Source: Lentisphaeria bacterium
Lineage (GTDB): Bacteria; Verrucomicrobiota; Lentisphaeria; Victivallales; GWF2-50-93
Reading direction: 5' to 3'
DNA length: 6,669 nucleotides
Assembly (NCBI GenBank): GCA_020056205.1
Contig: JAGVIF010000515.1
Coordinates: forward strand, 1-6,669
Each line of letters opens with the position of its first letter. Within the stretch, counting starts at the first letter, position 1. Below are positions 1 to 6,631 of the stretch, one piece after another. A program made the position numbers and the translations under genes. The notes under the pieces are model-generated. The model did no database searches, had not been told where the DNA came from, and worked only from the letters and a program-made list of their open reading frames with translations.

Positions 1-90
1 CTTATATATTTCATTGAACGCCCGGGGGAAGAAATGCCCCCTTATCTCGGAGACAGAATAGTGGTGGTTGTGGGCCAGAAATCGGTTTGA
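1..90 (+). CDS. 3' end of an upstream gene (partial, unidentified)
   Basis: The frame starting at base 1 is open for 29 codons and stops with TGA at 88-90, four bases before the ATG of the next gene. The encoded tail (…PPYLGDRIVVVVGQKSV) reads like the last beta strand of an alpha/beta enzyme, and the tight spacing fits an operon with the following glycosyltransferase. A second frame is also open and ends with TAG at 59-61, so the choice of frame is a judgement based on protein-like composition and spacing. The family cannot be named from so short a tail; a methyltransferase or sugar-modifying enzyme would suit the context, but that is inference only. Confidence 0.45.
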   Translation, partial: LIYFIERPGEEMPPYLGDRIVVVVGQKSV

Positions 91-94
91 ATTC

Positions 95-1219
95 ATGAAA
101 ATACTTTTTGACGCTTCAAATCTTTTTTCATATAGGGGAGGGGGAGTTTATAATTATCTTATGAAACTTCTGCCTCTTCTGATTCAGAAGGTTGAACAGG
201 AAGGAGATGAAATTTCTTTTCTGCGTCTATATTTTCGAAAAGGCGTGATTAAAAATCCTCCCTTTGTCGAAGGCAAAAAAATCAGCTCATTCCGATTCCC
301 CATCAAGTTGCTTAATTACCTTTGGATAAAATATAAATTCCCCGACTTTTCGCGCTTTTACAAGAATGTTGACATTGTCCATTCTCCTCATTTCTCGCTT
401 CCACTAATGTCAAAAGCGAAAAAGATTCTCACCGTGAACGACATAACATACCTCAAGCATCCGGAATATTTTTCACCTTCAGGTAAAAATCTTAATGATT
501 ATGGCTATAAATTCCTTCTCCCCGCAAATATCTGGCGGGCAGACAAAATCATCGCCATTTCTCAGCATACTAAAAAAGACATAGTCGAATATTTTGGAAT
601 TCCGGAAGATAAGGTTTCCGTGGTATATATTGGTTGCGATAGTCCATGCATGCAGGAGGCCAGGGAATTATCCGGACATTTAAAGGAGTTTGGACTCGAT
701 AGGATTAAATATGTGTATTTCCCGGTAGGGACCTTCGAGCCCAGGAAGAATATGGCGAAAACCATTCTTGCGTTCAATAAAACCAATCCCAAGCCAGGCA
801 GAATAAAGCTTGTTGTTTCAGGGGTCGGAGACAGGAGTTGGTTAACCAGCAAGGTCTCTACAGAGGACGTAATATTCGTCAAATGGAATTCAGACGACAC
901 AAAGAACGCGTTGTATCAAGGCTCTCTCTTTGTGATATATCCGTCTCTTTACGAAGGGTTTGGAATGCCTGTAGTTGAGGCTATGGGCAATGGCAGGGCT
1001 GTGTTGACTTCGAATAATACGTCTCTCATGGAAATTGCTGACGGTTATGCGTGTATTGTGGATTCCGAGAATGAGGGCAGTATATCTCAGGGGATGAAGA
1101 GGCTTTTTGAGGATACAGATTATCGCTTGGAGCTTGAAAGAAAGGCAAGAATCAGGGCCAGAGATTTCACCTGGGAAAAAATGGTCGAACAAACTTACGA
1201 TATATATAACGGAATTTGA
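95..1219 (+). CDS. Glycosyltransferase, GT-B fold, family 4 type
   Basis: This 374-residue protein is a retaining, nucleotide-sugar-dependent glycosyltransferase of the GT4 (Glycos_transf_1) type, probably cytoplasmic or membrane-associated and working in surface polysaccharide assembly. The N-terminal Rossmann domain opens with MKILFDASNL and a glycine-rich loop (RGGGVYNY, about 14-21), then DIVHSPHFSLP (93-103) and TVNDITYLKHPEYF (113-126). The linker has the typical ADKIIAISQHTKKDI. The C-terminal donor domain begins at VGTFEPRKN (211-219) and carries the EX7E signature in PSLYEGFGMPVVEAM, with the two glutamates at 287 and 295. Length is normal for the family. ATG at 95 is preferred over an in-frame TTG at 68 because the family begins at this first beta strand, although no strong ribosome binding site precedes it. 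The acceptor and the sugar cannot be read from the sequence. Confidence 0.93.
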   Translation: MKILFDASNLFSYRGGGVYNYLMKLLPLLIQKVEQEGDEISFLRLYFRKGVIKNPPFVEGKKISSFRFPIKLLNYLWIKYKFPDFSRFYKNVDIVHSPHFSLPLMSKAKKILTVNDITYLKHPEYFSPSGKNLNDYGYKFLLPANIWRADKIIAISQHTKKDIVEYFGIPEDKVSVVYIGCDSPCMQEARELSGHLKEFGLDRIKYVYFPVGTFEPRKNMAKTILAFNKTNPKPGRIKLVVSGVGDRSWLTSKVSTEDVIFVKWNSDDTKNALYQGSLFVIYPSLYEGFGMPVVEAMGNGRAVLTSNNTSLMEIADGYACIVDSENEGSISQGMKRLFEDTDYRLELERKARIRARDFTWEKMVEQTYDIYNGI

Positions 1220-1362
1220 TTATGACGGGTGAAATTTCAAATATAAAACCTGAATACGCCGAGAGCCTTCTTCGTCTTGTCGCTCCCTTTTTGTTTGCTG
1301 GCCAAAGTGAAAATCACCCGCTCTGGTTGCGCCGCGGATCGGAGTCAGGTGAACTTTTCTGG

Positions 1363-1584
1363 TTATGCCGGGATCAATTCCAGCTTTTCTTTTGTTTTGG
1401 AGGGTAGTCTTATTGGGGCAAAGAAATTTACTGGATAAAGATAGTCTTCTCCGGATTCATCAATGATCCTAATTTGATCATGCTTTTCAGCTTGCCTGTC
1501 AGAAATGGACTCGTAAACTTTTCGGACTTCAAGGGATGCTTCATATCCGTTATTCCTGATGCAAATAAGAAAATGTTTTTTCAT
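1363..1584 (-). CDS. Small conserved protein, second gene of a two-gene module
   Basis: This 73-residue protein of unknown function has the layout MKKHFLICIRNNGYEASLEVRK… , a central IDESGEDYLYP motif (about 41-51) and a C-terminal FAPIRLP (about 54-60). From memory, similar short proteins with the IDESGEDYLYP stretch occur widely in bacteria as uncharacterised ORFs. It is small and acidic in the middle, with no signal peptide or membrane segment. Its ATG overlaps the stop of the upstream small gene (ATGA), and AAGAGG at 1593-1598 lies 8 bases upstream, so the two are probably translationally coupled and act together. The arrangement resembles toxin-antitoxin pairs, but no toxin or antitoxin motif is recognisable. 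It is confident as a gene and unassigned in function. Confidence 0.85.
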   Translation of the reverse strand: MKKHFLICIRNNGYEASLEVRKVYESISDRQAEKHDQIRIIDESGEDYLYPVNFFAPIRLPSKTKEKLELIPA

Positions 1585-1814
1585 GACAGATACCTCTTGA
1601 TTTTTAATTCCTCTCTTCCGATTCCATGTCCTTCATACCAGTGAAGTTCAGCCTCAAATACTGCCCCGTCATCAAGCTGAATCCTTGCAATTCCTTTCAT
1701 CTTTCTCCAGTTCGCACGCCCATATATCTTAATTAATCGATTCAGATTTCTTATTCCATGTCCGGATGCAATAGTTTCAACATTTCCAATCGGGCTTAAT
1801 AACTTGATATCCAC
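1581..1814 (-). CDS. Small conserved protein, first gene of a two-gene module
   Basis: This 77-residue basic protein of unknown function starts with GTG. Visible features are IKLLSPIGNVETIA at the N-terminus, a basic patch (LIKIYGRANWRKMKG, about 27-41), and a C-terminal ELHWYEGHGIGREELKIKRYL block (about 56-76) that looks like the conserved core. From memory, the HWYE-HGIG-KIKR pattern recurs in unannotated small proteins, commonly beside partners like the downstream gene. The GTG start at 1812-1814 is supported by AGAGGG at 1820-1825, five bases upstream, and by a promoter whose predicted transcript start lies about 33 bases upstream. The stop overlaps the ATG of the next gene. A nucleic-acid-binding role would suit the basic composition, but that is inference. 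Confidence 0.85.
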   Translation of the reverse strand: MDIKLLSPIGNVETIASGHGIRNLNRLIKIYGRANWRKMKGIARIQLDDGAVFEAELHWYEGHGIGREELKIKRYLS

Positions 1815-1841
1815 GTGAACCCTCTACTTTCGAAACCCAAA

Positions 1842-1865
1842 ATAATTCAGACGAGTATAATTCAG
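1842..1865. repeat. 9-bp direct repeat across the -10 region
   Basis: ATAATTCAG occurs at 1842-1850 and again at 1857-1865, a 15-base period. The second copy overlaps the -10 hexamer and the first lies at the predicted transcript start. Position and spacing fit a repressor operator for the small-gene pair, for example autoregulation. Both copies are in AT-rich DNA, so chance is possible. Confidence 0.4.
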
Positions 1866-1882
1866 TTTTCAAGAAATGCCAA
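1854..1882 (-). promoter_or_regulatory. Sigma70-type promoter of the small-gene pair
   Basis: Read on the minus strand, TTGGCA (1877-1882) and TATACT (1854-1859) are separated by exactly 17 bases, close to the consensus -35/-10 pair. The expected transcript start, near 1847, leaves a short leader of about 33 bases that contains the AGAGGG ribosome binding site before the GTG at 1814. The 9-base direct repeat ATAATTCAG at 1842-1850 and 1857-1865 surrounds and overlaps the -10 region, which may mark an operator. Confidence 0.7.
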
Positions 1883-1946
1883 TATTCCTGTCAGCCATGT
1901 GACACAAGAGGAGTACCCCGATATTTGGCCCAGCGGCTAAGTTATG

Positions 1947-1969
1947 CCTGAATCCGTGACGGATTCAGG
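1947..1969. terminator. Perfect 10-bp hairpin downstream of the second glycosyltransferase
   Basis: CCTGAATCCG and CGGATTCAGG form perfect 10-base arms around a 3-base TGA loop. The hairpin lies 15 bases past the stop codon of the minus-strand glycosyltransferase, the right place for a transcription terminator or a 3'-end stabilising stem-loop. Neither side has a clear T-run, so a classic intrinsic terminator is not fully met; a scattered palindromic repeat unit is an alternative. Confidence 0.55.
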
Positions 1970-1984
1970 TTATACTATCGGAAT

Positions 1985-3148
1985 TCATTCCGCCGTCCGT
2001 AAGAGTTTTCCATATAATTCTAGGGTTTTTTCGGCGCAGACTTTCCATGTGTATTTCGAGGAAAACAGCAGTCCGTCCTGTCTGAGCTTTTCATATTCGG
2101 AACTGTCCTCCAGTAATTCCTTTATTTTATCCGCGAGATTTTCAGGATTATCAGGGCGGCAATATTTTGCGATTCCCCCCGTTGATTCCCTTAGCGAAGG
2201 GATGTCCGAGACTATTGTCGGCGTACCACAACGCATCGCCTCAAGCGGTGGAGAAGCCCAAGCTTCATAGACTGACGGAAAGACAAACAGTTCCGCGAGG
2301 TTGTACAGATATGCCAAATCTATTGATCCCGGCTGAATGTAGCCGATAAACTTCACATTTTCCGAAATTCCCAAATCCCTTATTTGCTCATTATATTTTT
2401 TGCAATACTTTGTCTTGCCTCCTATCAGCGTCAGATTTATCTCACGATGGCATTGAGCGCCTAAATTGGCGTAAGCAGATATAATTTTATCTACGTTTTT
2501 ATGGGGCTCCAACGCGCCGACAAACATAATAAATTTCTTATTGGGAAGGGAATATTTGTTCAAAAGAACGGACTTCAAATCGTTCGTGATTTCATATTCT
2601 TTGAATTCCGGACTTATGCCAAGGGGGATCACCGTGATTCTTTCCTCCGGAATACCCCATAATTCCATCAATTCTTTCTTATTAGTTTCGGAGACGGTGA
2701 TAAAATGTGTAGAATTTTTGATTGTCCGATTTAAATATTTAAGAACAATAAGACGTTCTTTTGGATTCATAGATTCAGGGAAGAGTTTTCGATAGAATCC
2801 GTGAAGTGTCGTGAGAACGATCCTGCATTTGTTCGGGATATATGCGTGTCCTCCGGGAAAATGTATTAAATCTGATTTTCCTTTTGTCCAGAACGAAACT
2901 TTTGGGAGAGAGGCAAGCGCCCATGACGCTTTCAATAACTTCCCCGGCGCTGAAGAGAAAGTCGTGTGAAAGTTAGGATTTGAGATTCCGGGCGGGACAG
3001 AACTGATGTCAGGCTTATATCCTAAATAAATGATTGAAAATTTATTTTTATAATCAATTTCGGCAAGTTCCTTTATAAGATTCCACGTATAGCGCTGGAT
3101 CGCCCTTGTATCATTGATTGCCGGAGTCCCATCAATCACAACATGCAT
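1985..3148 (-). CDS. Glycosyltransferase, GT-B fold, family 4 type
   Basis: This 387-residue protein is a second GT4-type nucleotide-sugar glycosyltransferase, probably in the same polysaccharide pathway as the gene at 95-1219. The acceptor domain opens with MHVVIDGTPAINDTRAIQRYTWNL, a pattern like the mannosyl/rhamnosyltransferases of O-antigen clusters, followed by DLIHFPGGHAYIP (93-105), LTTLHGFYRKLFPE and ITVSETNKKELMELWGIPEERITVIPLGI (150-178). The donor domain begins at VGALEPHKN (210-218). The EX7E glutamates are at 295 and 303, but the usual YEGFGLP is YEAWASP, an unusual variant at a donor-binding loop. The ATG at 3148 is the only workable start, since an in-frame stop lies about 40 bases upstream; GGTG just before it is a weak ribosome binding site. 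A hairpin follows the stop. It is convergent with the first glycosyltransferase. Confidence 0.93.
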   Translation of the reverse strand: MHVVIDGTPAINDTRAIQRYTWNLIKELAEIDYKNKFSIIYLGYKPDISSVPPGISNPNFHTTFSSAPGKLLKASWALASLPKVSFWTKGKSDLIHFPGGHAYIPNKCRIVLTTLHGFYRKLFPESMNPKERLIVLKYLNRTIKNSTHFITVSETNKKELMELWGIPEERITVIPLGISPEFKEYEITNDLKSVLLNKYSLPNKKFIMFVGALEPHKNVDKIISAYANLGAQCHREINLTLIGGKTKYCKKYNEQIRDLGISENVKFIGYIQPGSIDLAYLYNLAELFVFPSVYEAWASPPLEAMRCGTPTIVSDIPSLRESTGGIAKYCRPDNPENLADKIKELLEDSSEYEKLRQDGLLFSSKYTWKVCAEKTLELYGKLLRTAE

Positions 3149-3242
3149 GTTTTCACCAGATTGAGGATCATCATTTACCTGCTCTTAGTAACTTGGAATT
3201 TACTGATTTTCCGAATCCCTCCTTTGAACCTGCTGTCGGAGT

Positions 3243-3443
3243 TCACAGCTTTAGCGTGTCTCTTTTTTGGCAGTTTCTTATTGATAAAACTGCGAAAATC
3301 GCAGTAGAACGCTTACTTCTAAGGTGTTTGTAATCATAATCTTTAGCGAATCCGATTTTCCCTTTGATATCGAGAAGATTCAAGCGCAAATGGCTTTCAA
3401 CAAATTCTTTCAAAGCGAGATTGACGATGTCTTTCTTGGTCCT
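3243..3443 (-). pseudogene. VapB-like antitoxin, C-terminal remnant
   Basis: In the frame read leftward from 3443, RTKKDIVNLALKEFVESH…LLDIKGKIGF…DYDYKHLRSKR (3309-3443) matches the C-terminal half of VapB-type antitoxins of type II toxin-antitoxin systems: the helix after the ribbon-helix-helix strand, then the toxin-wrapping tail with the typical KGKI-F--DYDY block. The N-terminal DNA-binding strand is missing. Upstream of about 3443 the frame is GC-rich DNA belonging to the dprA-like gene. The frame continues past the expected end (SKR) for 21 more residues to TGA at 3243-3245, through a hairpin sequence, and no vapC toxin is recognisable before the glycosyltransferase. I read it as a dead fragment left by recombination; whether a chimeric 81-residue product from ATG 3488 is made is unknown. 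Confidence 0.7.
3286..3305 (-). terminator. Possible intrinsic terminator after the vapB remnant
   Basis: On the minus strand ACTGCGA and TCGCAGT form 7-base arms around TTT (3289-3305), followed directly by TTT and then ATC. This could end transcription of the recQ-dprA operon before the glycosyltransferase. The stem is short and the T-run is weak. Confidence 0.35.
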
Positions 3444-4419
3444 GACAAGCGCGAAACGGAGCCTCGGCGCGCGATGCGATTGCGGCATTCAGGGCATCCT
3501 TGAGACCCGCCGTGAGCGCGTCCGCCGGGAAAGGCTTTGCTCCTTTGCGCAGTAATTCGGTGTTGCCTCTGGGAACACCCGCACCGGTTCTGACAAAGAC
3601 AGGCCGGCCGCTCTCGCGCCGCAATTCCTCATCGGCGCCTGCCCAGGCGCCGCCCTCCTGATAGTCGGAACTGACCACAACCGCGAAATCGGCCAGCGCG
3701 TAGATATACTTGTTCCGGCCCATCGCGTTGCCGACGTTGAACCCCGCTTCCGGGTTATACGTGGATATCAACACCAGTTGGCCGCTTCGGATTCCCTCAC
3801 GGTACTTTCCTGAAACGGCTGCGCGCAACAGACTATCGGCCATGACGCCGATGACAGACCCGCCCTCCTCAAATGCGCCGTGCATGGCGGTTTCGTCAAC
3901 CCCGCGCGCCGCGCCGGAAATCAACTGCATGCCTGACTGAGCGGCGCTACACCCCACGGCTTGCGCGAACGCCTCCGCTTCCGCGTCAATATGCCTGGAT
4001 CCCACAACCGCCAAGCCGCCCTTGGACAGCAAAGACCGGTCTCCCGCGCCGTACAGGATCGGCGGGGCGCAGCGCTTCAGGTGTTGTTTGAGCCTCTGCG
4101 GATAGGCTTCGTCACTCCGGCAGAGAAACCAGAGTCCCTTGTTGACCCATTTCTCAATCGCAATGGCCATGCTCGCCCCGCGCGCAAGCAATGCCTTCAT
4201 CCGTGCCGGTTTGACTGGAGCAAACGCGTCGCTCAAGGCACCCTGGTTCTCTTCGCTCAGGATGTCCGCCGGCCACCATTTCTTGCTAAGCAACCAAGCC
4301 GCCAACTCGTCGTATTCCTTGATGTTCAGTGGTTGTGGGCCGGTGTCGTCACCCGCGCCGAACCGCCCGCATAGAAGAAGAATCGCCTTCGCGTTCTCCG
4401 TGATTTGCTCAGTTGTCAT
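3397..4419 (-). CDS. DprA/Smf-family DNA-processing protein, 3' end chimeric
   Basis: The product is 340 residues. DprA proteins bind single-stranded DNA and load RecA; this one belongs to the same Rossmann-like (SLOG) superfamily. Visible motifs are GLAVVGSR (135-142), LISGAARGVDETAMHGAFEEGGSVIGVMADSL (166-197), STYNPEAGFNVGNAMGRNKYIYALADFAVVV (219-249, matching the family PGNFPRRNRIIAGLS region), then a GGAW segment and GRPVFVR (271-277). An N-terminal region of about 120 residues precedes the fold. There is no C-terminal winged-helix domain. The last 18 or so codons (from about 3450) run out of frame through a vapB remnant, so the native C-terminus has probably been lost. ATG 4419 is chosen over GTG 4428 because GAGGAG (4428-4433) sits 8 bases before the ATG. 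That site overlaps the recQ stop, implying translational coupling. The DprA assignment is confident; the exact biological role is not. Confidence 0.88.
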   Translation of the reverse strand: MTTEQITENAKAILLLCGRFGAGDDTGPQPLNIKEYDELAAWLLSKKWWPADILSEENQGALSDAFAPVKPARMKALLARGASMAIAIEKWVNKGLWFLCRSDEAYPQRLKQHLKRCAPPILYGAGDRSLLSKGGLAVVGSRHIDAEAEAFAQAVGCSAAQSGMQLISGAARGVDETAMHGAFEEGGSVIGVMADSLLRAAVSGKYREGIRSGQLVLISTYNPEAGFNVGNAMGRNKYIYALADFAVVVSSDYQEGGAWAGADEELRRESGRPVFVRTGAGVPRGNTELLRKGAKPFPADALTAGLKDALNAAIASRAEAPFRACQDQERHRQSRFERIC

Positions 4420-4431
4420 CTTACACACTCC

Positions 4432-6549
4432 TCAGTCTGTTCGCGGCGAATTGAGCGCCAAGGCCAGGGGCAGCGCCGCCGGACAACCTGCCTGCCGCAA
4501 AAGCGCCGTTGCCACTGTGAATGTCCACCGGGAATCTACCATGTCATCCACGAGCAGGACCGGCCCGACGGGCATGTCCGTCGAATCTACCTTAAAGACC
4601 CCGTCCAAATTCTTCGCCTGCTGGAAACTGTTCTGCATTCGTTTCTGCTGTTCATTCTGGCGAACCTTCTTCAAGCAAGGCACAAACGGAATGCCGATTC
4701 TCGCCGCCAATCGGCGGGCAAAATCGGGCACGAGGTCCGGGTGCGTCAGCGATGGAATGCTGGTCATCCATACAGGCGACGAAGCCGGTTGCCATGCCTC
4801 CAGCATTTGCAGGCAACCGTTAACAAGGTCATCTCTGAACTTGCCAACCTTGTCCTTGTCTTCTCGGACCATGTGTCCCCAGCCGGCATCGCCCCAGAGC
4901 GACAGCGCCCGCCCCTGTTCGGCCATAATGTCTGCGCCGATGGCCGACCCCTTGAACGGGTAGTGCTCGAAGATGTCCTTGGCTGGCCACTTTTTCCGGG
5001 GTTCAATCGGCTGATAACTCCGCTTCAGGAAAATGGCCGCGCGATTGGCAAGGTCGGTGTTGACCGTCGTCGGCATCAGGTCGCGCCGCAGACAATTCGC
5101 GCACTTGCCGCATTCGCGCACGGTCTTGTCGTCGAGCGCCCGGCCGAGAAAGACCATGAGACATTCCTTCGTCTTCATGTAGTCAATCATCTGCGTCTGC
5201 TCCGCTTGGCGGAGTTCACACAGGCCGCGAATCTTCTCGTGGTCCATCTGGTAGTTGACCGGCGTGGCGTGCCAGGCGCTTTTGATCTTCGCCACCGGCG
5301 ACGGCGTTTCCACGGCCAAGAGTTTCAGGCACTTCTGAATGTCGCCATAAGACAGGTTCAACTGCTTCTGCATCATCGGGACCGACAGTCCGCCGTCGGC
5401 GGCATTCAACGCGCCGAGAATCTTGTCCACATGCGCCTGCGGCGGGAACGCGCTTCGGATGAAGAAATCCGTGATCTCCTTGTCCTCCTCGCCACCCATG
5501 AGAATCCCATAGGCGTAATCCATGGCCCGGCCGGCGCGGCCGACTTGTTGGTAGTAATGTACCACGGAACCCGGCCGCTGGAAGTGGACCACAAACCCCA
5601 GGTCCGGCTTGTCGAACCCCATGCCCAGGGCGACCGTGGCAACAAGGGCCTTTACATCGTTATTCAACAGGCGGTGCTCCAACTGCTCGCGTCTGTGCTT
5701 TTCGTTCTCCGCCCCCTGTTCCTCCGCCTCAGAATCAATCTTCGAGTGATACGCCTCAACGTTGTATTCGTTCGCCTTGAGCCATTCGGTGACCCGTTCC
5801 GAATCTCGGACGGTCAAGGTGTAGATGATCCCGCTTCCCGGCAGGTCTTTCAGATATTCCGCCAGCCAAGCCATGCGAGCGGGCGGATTCGGAAGCCAGA
5901 TGTTTTGAAGGGCCAGTGTCTCGCGGATCAGCGGGCCGCGCACTACGTTCAGCGCTCCGAGTTGATGCGCCACATCCCGGACAACGCGGTCATTCGCTGT
6001 GGCCGTCGTCGCCAGTATGGGAATGTTCTTTGGAAGCACCTGGAGTACCCCCACGACGCGCTGGTAATCCAGCCGGAAATCGTGGCCCCAGTCCGAAATG
6101 CAGTGCACCTCGTCCACCACGAAAAGGCCGACCCGGTTCGCCACCTGTTGGAGCACCCGTTCTAGGAAGTCGTCGTTCGCCAGTCGTTCCGGCGAAATCA
6201 GCAGGATGTCCACCTTGTTCGCGAGCAACCGGCCTTCAATCGCCTGCCAGTCATCCGTGTTGCTGGAATTGATCGTCTCGGCCAGAATCCCGATCCGGTT
6301 CGCCGCCATGATCTGGTTGCGCATCAGCGACAACAGCGGCGAGACCAGCAATGTGAGGCCCTTGCCCTGGTCCCGCAAAAGGCGGGTTCCTAGGAAATAC
6401 ACCATGCTCTTACCCCAGCCGGTCTTCTGAACCACCAACTGCCGTTGACTCCGCAGAATCCCCTCGATGCATTCCCACTGTCCGGCACGGAAATCCGCCG
6501 CCGGATTGGCAAGCGCCTTCCGCAACATTTGTAGCGCGGCATCCTTCAT
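4432..6549 (-). CDS. RecQ-family helicase fused to a phosphoribosyltransferase-like domain
   Basis: This 705-residue ATP-dependent 3'-5' DNA helicase of superfamily 2 has Walker A TGWGKS (43-48), SPLLSLMRNQ, the DEVH box (146-149) in DEVHCISDWGHDFR, TTATAND (181-187), GMGFDKPDLGFVVHFQRP and QQVGRAGR (334-341). A RecQ-type zinc site follows, with cysteines 463, 480, 483 and 486. There is no HRDC domain. Instead, residues about 594-700 look like a ComF-type PRTase with a PRPP-loop motif VLLVDDMVDSRWT (664-676). DprA-like and ComF-like proteins are both competence factors, so this operon unites three DNA-processing modules. ATG 6549 is preferred over GTG 6645 because the 32 extra codons look non-coding and the helicase family starts near MKDAALQML; GGAAG is a weak ribosome binding site 6 bases upstream of the ATG. 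The gene is GC-rich like dprA. From memory, such RecQ-PRTase fusions exist in other bacteria. Confidence 0.93.
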   Translation of the reverse strand: MKDAALQMLRKALANPAADFRAGQWECIEGILRSQRQLVVQKTGWGKSMVYFLGTRLLRDQGKGLTLLVSPLLSLMRNQIMAANRIGILAETINSSNTDDWQAIEGRLLANKVDILLISPERLANDDFLERVLQQVANRVGLFVVDEVHCISDWGHDFRLDYQRVVGVLQVLPKNIPILATTATANDRVVRDVAHQLGALNVVRGPLIRETLALQNIWLPNPPARMAWLAEYLKDLPGSGIIYTLTVRDSERVTEWLKANEYNVEAYHSKIDSEAEEQGAENEKHRREQLEHRLLNNDVKALVATVALGMGFDKPDLGFVVHFQRPGSVVHYYQQVGRAGRAMDYAYGILMGGEEDKEITDFFIRSAFPPQAHVDKILGALNAADGGLSVPMMQKQLNLSYGDIQKCLKLLAVETPSPVAKIKSAWHATPVNYQMDHEKIRGLCELRQAEQTQMIDYMKTKECLMVFLGRALDDKTVRECGKCANCLRRDLMPTTVNTDLANRAAIFLKRSYQPIEPRKKWPAKDIFEHYPFKGSAIGADIMAEQGRALSLWGDAGWGHMVREDKDKVGKFRDDLVNGCLQMLEAWQPASSPVWMTSIPSLTHPDLVPDFARRLAARIGIPFVPCLKKVRQNEQQKRMQNSFQQAKNLDGVFKVDSTDMPVGPVLLVDDMVDSRWTFTVATALLRQAGCPAALPLALALNSPRTD

Positions 6550-6591
6550 GTCAGACTTCCACCCCTTCGCCGAAATACACCGGCATCTCTC

Positions 6592-6613
6592 CCCGAGTAC
6601 CGTTAGTCTCGGG
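6592..6613. repeat. 6-bp inverted repeat in the recQ leader
   Basis: CCCGAG (6592-6597) and CTCGGG (6608-6613) are perfect 6-base arms with a 10-base spacer, 43 bases upstream of the recQ start codon. This could be a hairpin in the 5' leader or an operator. No clear promoter could be called in the 120 bases upstream of recQ. Confidence 0.3.
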
Positions 6614-6631
6614 ATCTTCGACTTGACTGCG

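Noticed and set aside
68..94. N-terminal extension of the first glycosyltransferase to TTG 68
   Set aside because: The first beta strand of the fold begins at ATG 95, and the added residues overlap the probable end of the upstream gene.
1979..1992. Small dyad CGGAAT-TC-ATTCCG at the glycosyltransferase stop
   Set aside because: The 2-base spacer cannot form a normal hairpin loop, and the arms are only 6 bases inside coding sequence.
3149..3308. Possible vapC or other gene between the vapB remnant and the glycosyltransferase
   Set aside because: All three minus-strand frames were read; one is open for about 50 codons before TAA but has no start codon or VapC acidic motifs.
4139..4963. 274-codon plus-strand open frame across dprA and recQ
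   Set aside because: It crosses the boundary between two well-supported minus-strand genes and has serine/arginine-rich, motif-free composition.
4405..6165. 586-codon open frame on the plus strand opposite recQ
   Set aside because: It is fully antisense to the recQ-PRTase gene, rich in Arg/His/Leu without domain structure, and is the usual by-product of GC-rich codon usage.
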